A stretch of 64,000 nt of DNA, taken from assembly GCA_002803225.1 (NCBI GenBank), contig NXFV01000238.1:1-64000 (forward strand), given 5' to 3'. This document shows, piece after piece, positions 56,419 to 64,000 of this stretch. This DNA is from Gamarada debralockiae. Taxonomy: Eukaryota > Ascomycota > Leotiomycetes > Helotiales > Hyphodiscaceae. Made by a program: the position numbers and the translations under genes. The first letter of the stretch is position 1; each line of letters starts with the position of its first letter. The notes below the pieces were generated by a model that saw nothing but the letters and a program-made list of their open reading frames with translations, did not search any database and was not told the origin of the DNA.

Positions 56419-58211
56419 ATTTGCCTGGGTGTGGGCTTGGAGACCGGACGGCAAGAAGATACAGCAACGCTCCTCTGTAGAGTAAGGGCCCGAGAGATCA
56501 ATAAATATGCTTTGTTGCGGGTATGCGATAATATTTCAAGACTATACTCCGTACAGACTGAGGGCCTAGACAAACCTTGTGTTGTCGTCGACCTGTTAAA
56601 CGCGAAGGAAGAACGGTGAATGAGTAAGGAAAAAGGTAGTGGAAGGAGGAGTGAAATCTAGTATAGAGGTCTTTGGTTCAGAGTCACTTGGGGCGCAACA
56701 TCAGAATGTCGCATTCCGCACTGCGGGGGCACCCTAATACAAGCTACGATCCTTCCAGGATTGTAATTACTCGAGTGTAAGACCCAGCAGCACACCAAAA
56801 AAAGCGGGTCATGGCAAAGGTCTTGTTTAGTCCCTTGTGGTGTATCCTGTTAAGGGGGTTAAGGGACCCATGATTCTGAACTTCTGGCCGCCAGCCTAGA
56901 ATCAAGAACCAACAACCCAAGAACATGCCGGCGAGGTATTTTCTTGATGGTTGCGGCACAGACTTCATTGTCTTGAGGCAGGCTCGAAGGATGACCGGCT
57001 TGCAAGAGGGGCAAGCACTGGGTCATGTGGTCGCACAGAGTTAAGCGCCGCACTGCGGCATGAGCATGCAGCTACGGCCTGTGGTTATGAATGTAACTGA
57101 ATTTACTAAAGAGGAGAACATTGCGACGCAGGATGAAAGCAGACAATGCAGCAGCGGAGAAATGTGGTGCAACTGCAGAAGGAAGCTAGGGGAGAGAAGT
57201 GTATGGTCTAGCTAGAGGAAAAGATCCCTATCTTTGCATCCCCTGGTAATATCCGGCGGAGTGGTACGCTAGAATCAAGCTATTGACGCGGGTGACTCCA
57301 GATCCTGACCCCAGACTGTTATGCAGCTCATCCAGAGTGTATATTCAATCGGGAAGGTGGTATGTAAGAGGGAGAGAGAAGCTGCAATGGGTTGTGCAGT
57401 GAGGGAAGAAACCGGGAAGCCCCAAAAAGAAACAGGAGAAACTGCAATGTGCTGAACAGAGCGCTAGTAGGAAACACTTCCGAAAAAGAGCAATACTGTA
57501 TGGATGCCGTTCAGTGGCGGTACCGAGGTCGACGCTGCATTTGGACGTGGATGTAGGATAAGGATTAGGATAAGGAGGAGGGGGAGGGAAGGAGATGAGG
57601 TTGAATTTAAACTTTGCCAAGTCGCGTACGCGGAGGCAGTTGGGCCGATGCCCCGTTGCCCTCTTGTCCTATTACAGTATGTTAGTCCTGTTGGTGCGGC
57701 CGCTACCGATCCCCCGTAGCGGTGCCACACTCACCCACACCCATATTTTCAATCGTCCGATGAGCTTTGCCGCACTCGAACCTGAACTCTCTCTCTCGCC
57801 GATCCCAAACCCGTCCCTCCCCGCGTTTCCCCCTAACCCCGGATGTTGCCAGCCGTCAACTCGACGTGGGGTGTTGGGCGTGGGTCGAGATGGTCCGGAC
57901 TCCTGGCAAGACACGCGTGACGCCTGGCTTTTGAACTGTATCCTTGCAACAATCACCAACAACTGCTTTTCATCAAGAGACCTAGATCAAGACGGCTCCA
58001 ACGTCACATCTTCGGGCGTCATGGAAAGCGCCGTGCGGCGCGGGGTACCAGGCTGGAAACCTTCACCAACGTTGTTACGGCGGCGCTCAAGCAATGGAGA
58101 AGTATCATGAGCGTGTCGCTACTCGCAGCTCGCATATCGCCGTTCCTCCTCGAATTTGTTGTGCTCCTCTGTCTCTCTGTCTCTCTTCGTTACCGTTAGC
58201 CAAAGACAATC
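56419..58211. other. Long upstream region between divergent secreted-protein genes
   Basis: About 1.8 kb without a supported gene. Frames near 57595-58110 are Pro/Arg-rich and overlap on both strands. It probably contains the promoters of the 329-aa protein and the GH55 gene. Confidence 0.4.
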
Positions 58212-61200
58212 ATGGAGCTCAAATACATGCTGTCACTGCTAGTGGCATTGGCCGTGCCTCTCAAGGGCCAAATCACAGTCACGGTGCCCAGGCACCCGGT
58301 GGGAACAGCACCTCCGCTGCCTCCAGGAACGCCACAGGTGAGAAAATCAAGTCCAAGACTTCAGAAATGAGAGCTGACGCCAGGAGATAGCCTGCTCCGC
58401 CTTATATAAAAGACAATATCAATAACTACTTTGGAACCGCTCCTGACAAAGGCTCCTTGACCGGTCCCGTAGTAGGACCACTCAGTCCATTCGAATTGGG
58501 CGAGATGCACCACAACCACACTGTACAAGAGCGAGCGACCGGCGATGGGTACTGGTTGTCGACTCTCGGGAGCCTAGGTCAAATGCCTCTAGCTCCATCA
58601 GGATACCAATTCTTTCGCAATGTCCAGGACTTCGGGGCAAAAGGCAACGGAGTCCATGATGATACAGCAGCTATCAATCTCGCAGCGTCAGCTTTTAGTC
58701 TCAGCAACCTCACCATGTATGTGAAGAATCTATTTCTTTATCCAATCCTCCCAGCTGCCTATTCTCATTGGTCGGGAGGATGTCGACACCCTCCACCAAG
58801 GTGAAATGTAGTGCTAATATGTTCCAGTGGACGATGTGGTGCCAATTGCGGATCCAGTACAACGCTTGGCGCCGTTGTCTATTTTCCTCCAGGCATCTAT
58901 CTGATCAGCACGCCCATCATCCAGTACTACTACACGCAATTCGTCGGTAATCCGTATGACGTTCCTATTATCAGAGGAACGTTCAATTTCACTGGAATTG
59001 CGTTGTTTGACACCGACTTTTACATTCCGGGCGGGAATTCAGCCGAATGGTACATTAACCAGAGCAACTTCTATCGGCAGATCCGCAATTTCAATTTTGA
59101 CATGACGGGTATGAATTGGACCAACACCGATAATTATCAGACCTATTTCCCTACAGGCATCCATTGGCAGGTCGGACAGGCCACAAGCATCACTAATTGC
59201 AATTTCAACATGTCGGTCTCCGATGGACCGCAGCAGGCGACGGGAGTGGGGATTGCTATGGAGAATGGGAGCGGCGGTATGGTTTCCGATCTTACTTTTT
59301 TTGGGGGGTAAGTGGAACCTGCTCATCGCTCTTTCATGTCCCCACCTTATAACGGGTCTGTAGCAATATTGGGTTCGCCGCTGGCAGTCAGCAATTTACG
59401 GCCAAGAACCTGCAATTCACGTCCTGCTTGACGGCAATTAAGCATGGATGGAACTGGGGCTTTACATGGAAGAATATCTATGTCCTGTCCTGCTATATTG
59501 CGCTCGACTGCACCACTTATTCTGGTGTTACAGACCAAGGCACGGGATCCATCACAGTCGTCGACTCACATTTCAACGGGGTTCCCTTCGCCATCACGAT
59601 AGCGAGCTTGGGCAGTGAACAACCGAGTATCGTACTTGACAACCTATTGGTTGAGAACTCCGCGTCTGTGGTGCTCATCAACGGCGGCGCCACTATTTTG
59701 GCTGGATCCACCGGTCCACTTTACTTCAATTCGTGGGCAAGCGGATATCAGTACCTTCCAGACGGTACGGGAGGGAAGCTCACAGGATTTATTGACCCAG
59801 CTCCCGTCAAATCGCCCTCTCTGCTCGATAGCAGTGGCGCCTACTTCCAACAATCGAAACCACAGTACCCTGCCCAGAACCCGATTGTCGCTACGAACAA
59901 TAACATCAAGAATGATGGGACGGGTGATCAGACGGCCGCCATTAACACTCTACTCGCGAGCAATGTGGGCGCTATTATCTTTTTCCCCGGAGGCATCTAT
60001 CAAGTGCAAGGCACTGTCAAGGTTCCTGTCGGCAGTACCATCATCGGCTCCGGATGGTCGCAAATCATGGGAACTGGCTCTTACTTTGAGAACGTCGAGA
60101 GTCCTCAGGTCATGGTCCAAGTCGGTGAGCCTGGAGACTCAGGTGTAATCCAAATCAGCGATATGTTGTTCACCGTGAAAGGACCCACTGCCGGTGCCAT
60201 ATTAATGGAGTGGAATGTGCATGAAACTAGTCAAGGAAGCGGTAAGCGCTCACCAGGCATTGTAATATTTTGACCAGCTTGTTAACTTGACACAAATAGC
60301 TGCAATGTGGGACTCCCACTTCCGCGTTGGAGGGGCGGCTGGCACCAGTCTGCAATTGTCCGAGTGCCCAGCTGGAGCAAGCTCCGTCAACCCGACTTGC
60401 TTGGCGGCGTCTTTGTTGTTCCATGTGACAAACGAAGCGTCAGGCTACTTCGAGAACGTCTGGGTCTGGACAGCTGACCATGATCTCGACAATCCGCTTA
60501 ATGCTCAAGCCAGTGAAAGTCCCACTGGCATTCCGTTGAACGTCCTAACAGACATTTCCATCTACACAGGTCGTGGTATACTCATTGAATCCCAAGGTCC
60601 CACGTGGTTTTATGGCTCAGCTAGCGAGCACTCGCAGTTGTATCAGTATCAGTTAAGCAACGCATCAAGCGTCTACCTAGGCCATATGCAGACCGAGACA
60701 CCTTACTATCAGCCCAACCCGAACGCCTTGAGCCCCTACACCCCTGGCCAATTCCCAAGTGATCCTACATTCGAGAACTGTGCAGATGATTCATGCAAGG
60801 GAGCGTGGGCTTTACGTGTGATCAATTCAACGAATGTATTCATCTACTCCGCCGGATTCTACTCGTTCTTTCAAAATAACCAGTTAGGCTGCGCTCCGGA
60901 GGAGAACTGCCAGTTTGCCCTCATTGACACTAATTTTGCTTCAGATCTATGGATGTATTCCATTTTCACCAAAGGCAATATCCAAATTGTGTCGCCTCAG
61001 GGTGGTATTCCTCCACTGCTGTTTAACTCGACAACAAGTGATGGCTACACCAGCGAGATCGCTGCGTGGCTAGCGCTGTCCACAGGAGGAGAGGATATCG
61101 GAGACGGGTCTGACGGCGGATCCGGATATGTTACAATTGATCCGGTCATATGGAGTTCCCAGTCGACCACTTCCGCCCGCTCAGTTACTTGCAACCCACC

Positions 61201-62724
61201 TTGCACCTACGTCTGGCCGCCTCTGACGCTGCCTAGCCTAACTACCTTCAGCTTCCCGAAGCTGACAACGACAATCACAGTTGGCTACTATTCGCCTATC
61301 ACGGAAACCGTCTCTGGCAGCCAAACTTCTACGAGCATTTTTGAGATCAGCATTGACGTGACAACCATTTCTATCCCAGCCGTGACCACTTCAGTTATTT
61401 CTTGGTTCGATATGACGGTAACATCCAACACGACGATTCTCTACCTCATCCCTAGCATTACGCAAACACCCTTCAACATCACAGATCCAACGATTATCGG
61501 GGGATCCACCTATACCCCGCGCACGCGCACCTTTTATCCACCGCCCTGGCCAGGGTCTACAGTTCCGCCAAGTCTAACCAGTTCACCGACCACTACTACT
61601 GGCGGCACAACAACTGTAGTTCCTGCTGGGGGCACGACCATTCATCACACGTCTGGACCCCCCAATCCAACTTGTACTCATGTTTTGGGTTGTGGACACC
61701 ATTGCGACCCCATTATCGAGGCTTGCACGCCATGCTGGTTCTTCTGTGGCGGACCGCCTGGTATGCTTATCCTGCTTCTTCCTTCCCCCCTTCTCCTCCA
61801 AGCGCAGTTTCTGTTCTCCACTAACTCGAATACAGGCCTTGATCCGCAAGATCCTGACCAACCCGGCGGCGTTAACAACCCTGGCGAGCCTGACGACAAT
61901 AATTCCAGTGAATGCGAAACGAGCACCTTCAGTTCCTGCAACACAGTCTGTGTGCCCTCATCGACGACTAGTTCATGCTCAACAAGTTGTGTCGGTAAGT
62001 AAACCTTGCTCCTATCGGCTTCAATAGCTCAATCCTAACCCGTTCAGATGTCATCGGATGTGAAGAACCGACCGGAACATCCATATGTTCTTATCCTGTT
62101 GGCACAAACTTTTGGACACCAGTACTTGGTGCTACTACCTTCCCTTCCTTAGGCGCCGGTGGTATATTCGGTTATACGTACCTCCCATCAGTACCTACAC
62201 CTATTTTATTTACCAGTACACCAATCACGCAAACAGCTCCTGATACGGACACATTTGCAACTACGACGGTTCCAACAACATCGACAACAAGTTCCTCCCC
62301 TCCGCCATCACCAACCATCGAAGTAATAATCTACAACGTATTCATCGAATTCGAAGCCGGCGGAACCTCTCCTGAAGAAGAAAACTACTGGGAACAATAC
62401 CTTCAGCCTGTCGGCAACACCAATTATCCCAATCCCTGCATTACCAACGCGGGCAATTCATTGTCGCTCCCTGGAAACGACGGCATTTCCAGCTACCCAG
62501 CAGCCTTCATCTTCTCTTCACCGGTGAACGGAATAACTGGGTGTACGTACCTTAATACGAACGCACCGCATGCTGCGGTAGGGACACTGACGTGTCCGGG
62601 TGTGTCTGTGCCGTGTCCGACGATGACGGCGTCGGCTTCGTGTACAGGTACGGCCGGTCAAATGCCAGCTGCGTTCGGTGAGACGTACTTACTGCTTGCG
62701 TATTGTGAGCTTCCGGCTTCGTAG
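58212..62724 (+). CDS. GH55 exo-beta-1,3-glucanase with long C-terminal extension
   Basis: Model: join(58212..58337,58391..58716,58828..59307,59364..60241,60300..61760,61836..61994,62048..62724), 1368 aa, all junctions in frame. The signal peptide is MELKYMLSLLVALAVPLKGQ. Two right-handed beta-helix (pectate-lyase-like) repeats follow, each opened by a DFGAKGNGVHDDTAAIN-type or NNNIKNDGTGDQTAAIN motif and VVYFPPGIY / IIFFPGGIYQVQGT. GH55 hallmarks are AAMWDSHFRVGG and WVWTADHDLDN. These enzymes release glucose from beta-1,3-glucan outside the cell. After about residue 900 a Thr/Ser/Pro-rich linker, a Cys-rich stretch (CTHVLGCGHHCDPIIEACTPC) and a separate domain of about 220 aa follow. Usual GH55 enzymes are 750-950 aa. 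Confidence 0.93.
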
Positions 62725-63249
62725 ATAGGCTCTGTGGTCGATGAATATATTATACTTATGTCTATTTTAGCAAGTTGTCAAGTGAAATCCCGCATTATAT
62801 ATGTTGAGAAGCCAGTTACTAAGAAAATGTCTCGGATTAATTGTTGTCCTTGAACTTAGATGACACTGTGAGGATTGTGTATGAATCCGATGGAAATGGT
62901 GCAAAGTTGGGTTTCTTTGTCTAGCCACTGGAGTCGGTGGATAGCCTACGTTTTCGGGAGCCATAGCACTATGGAGAAGGTTCCAGTTAGTTTGTGATGA
63001 TTTGAAGTGAAATGATAAAATTCCATGTTTGTATACTTTTTATCTTATACTTGTGTATCCTCTACTTCTTTCCCTACCATTCCCCACCACCAGATAAACG
63101 GACGCGGCCATCGCTCGAGGAGATTTTAGGGGTCCTCCAATCCGTGGCGGCGGCATATTTGAAGTCTTTATTATCGTTGATGCATTAAATGAATGCCAAA
63201 TTTCCGATGACTGTCGATAAAGATTCCTATCAGGCCTCTTTGACTTCTA
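62725..63249. other. Intergenic, AT-leaning, nothing recognised
   Basis: 3' flank of the GH55 gene. Confidence 0.4.
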
Positions 63250-63795
63250 GGCAAAGTGCGTGGCCAATCTCTTTATAACTTTACGGCTTGTATCAAGAAT
63301 TAAAAAGGAGTTTGAGGAAAGAAATGCTAGAGATCCGTGCTAGCGAGAAAGACGTGCGAAGATACCTGGAAGGCTACATGTTCCGGCTCTTACAATTTGT
63401 AATTCGTAGTCTTGAACTATAAGAAGAAATTAAGACTAAATATTATCAAAGCTGTAGATAGGATACATGTGGTTTATTTCGAGCCCTAACTAAATTACTC
63501 TTAACTTTATTAGGTTTTTATTTGTATAGCTTTATCTCGAATCTTTACCCGGGAAGAGAGCGCTAAAGGCTATTCGAACTACTTTACACAATTTAGCCAC
63601 AGGATTTGGAGCATATGACCACGCATATTAGGATGCGATGGAACGGATTATTGACTAGATTAAAGACTAAGAAGAGCTTGCTAAGCAGGTTTTATAATAG
63701 ATCAATTATGCAAAGAGGCCGCTTACTACTTCAGAGCTTCAGCACGCGCTTGCACTAAAGATTAGCGAGTCCTAACTTGATAACGAATATGTTTA
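63250..63795 (+). pseudogene. NACHT-ankyrin protein relic, many RIP-like stops
   Basis: One plus-strand frame, with stops but no frameshift in its best part, reads KAIRTTLHNLATGFGAYDHAY, DAMERIID, EELAKQVL, then INYAKRPLTTSELQHALALKI. This is the conserved stretch between the NACHT domain and the ankyrin repeats of fungal NLR-like proteins. Upstream, YLEGYMFRLLQFVIRSLEL and further pieces fit the end of the NTPase region. At least six stops lie within about 70 codons. Several stand where relatives have Gln or Trp (CAG/CAA or TGG), consistent with C-to-T changes on either strand. Confidence 0.7.
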
Positions 63796-64000
63796 GGGTT
63801 AGGGAGGAAATAAGGACTGCTTTATAGAGGATTTGAAAGTGCTTTCCACTATGCTGCCATTCCTGTCATCCTTTCCACCGGTCCAACCTTTGTTATTAAA
63901 TCTTGTAGGCGGTGCATTCATCTTTTCAGGCACTATCTTTCAAACACTAACATCTAAGCAATTAGAATTTCAAAAGGAAGTCGTATATCACACTAATAAA
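63796..64000 (+). other. Window edge; open frame of unknown meaning
   Basis: A plus-strand frame from an ATG near 63850 stays open to the end of the window and encodes a hydrophobic start (MLPFLSSFPPVQPLLLNLVGG). Too short to judge. Confidence 0.25.

Noticed and set aside
57464..58110. Overlapping Pro/Arg-rich frames upstream of the glucanase
   Set aside because: Open on both strands because of base composition; no domain and no leader.

Overview
The window looks like nuclear DNA of a filamentous ascomycete (Pezizomycotina, probably Leotiomycetes/Helotiales). The signs are many short GT-AG introns of 47-70 nt, a GH55 glucanase, NACHT (STAND) and ankyrin proteins with fungal N-terminal domains, ULD and HsbA families, a Tc1/mariner element, and many decayed genes whose stop codons look like C-to-T changes (RIP-like). 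Splice sites and gene models were worked out by hand from reading frames and GT/AG signals. No database search was run.

Layout. 0-5.7 kb: a Tc1-like transposon splits a host gene, followed by an ULD-ankyrin protein whose 3' end carries an 88-bp tandem duplication. 5.7-14.4 kb: pseudogenes (spherulin-type cupin, PQ-loop protein) and small hypothetical genes. 15.1-25.2 kb: two housekeeping genes, a GYP2-like Rab GAP and the splicing factor ISY1, separated by decayed genes (BTB-like, proline-rich repeat protein). 25.5-32.35 kb: an inverted duplication of a divergently transcribed two-gene unit. Each arm has a patatin-like phospholipase and a small protein of a family I do not recognise. 33.4-37 kb: MTG1 GTPase and a BOR1-like transporter. 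37.4-50 kb: HsbA relic, nucleoside-phosphorylase relic, an intact NACHT gene, gypsy chromodomain, transcription-factor and dehalogenase relics, and a small cysteine-rich secreted protein. 51.4-52.6 kb: a nuclear copy of a mitochondrial tRNA cluster (nine tRNA-like genes). 53.4-62.7 kb: an F-box protein, a secreted 329-aa protein and a large GH55 exo-beta-1,3-glucanase. 63-64 kb: a NACHT-ankyrin relic full of stops.

The housekeeping genes (GYP2, ISY1, MTG1, BOR1) sit as islands in accessory, fast-evolving DNA. The NACHT gene, the ULD-ankyrin gene, the HET-like, phosphorylase and NACHT-ankyrin relics and the patatin pairs belong to families that recur in fungal incompatibility or immune-like repertoires. 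The mirrored patatin/unknown-gene unit is the best candidate for an undescribed system, but any joint function is inference.
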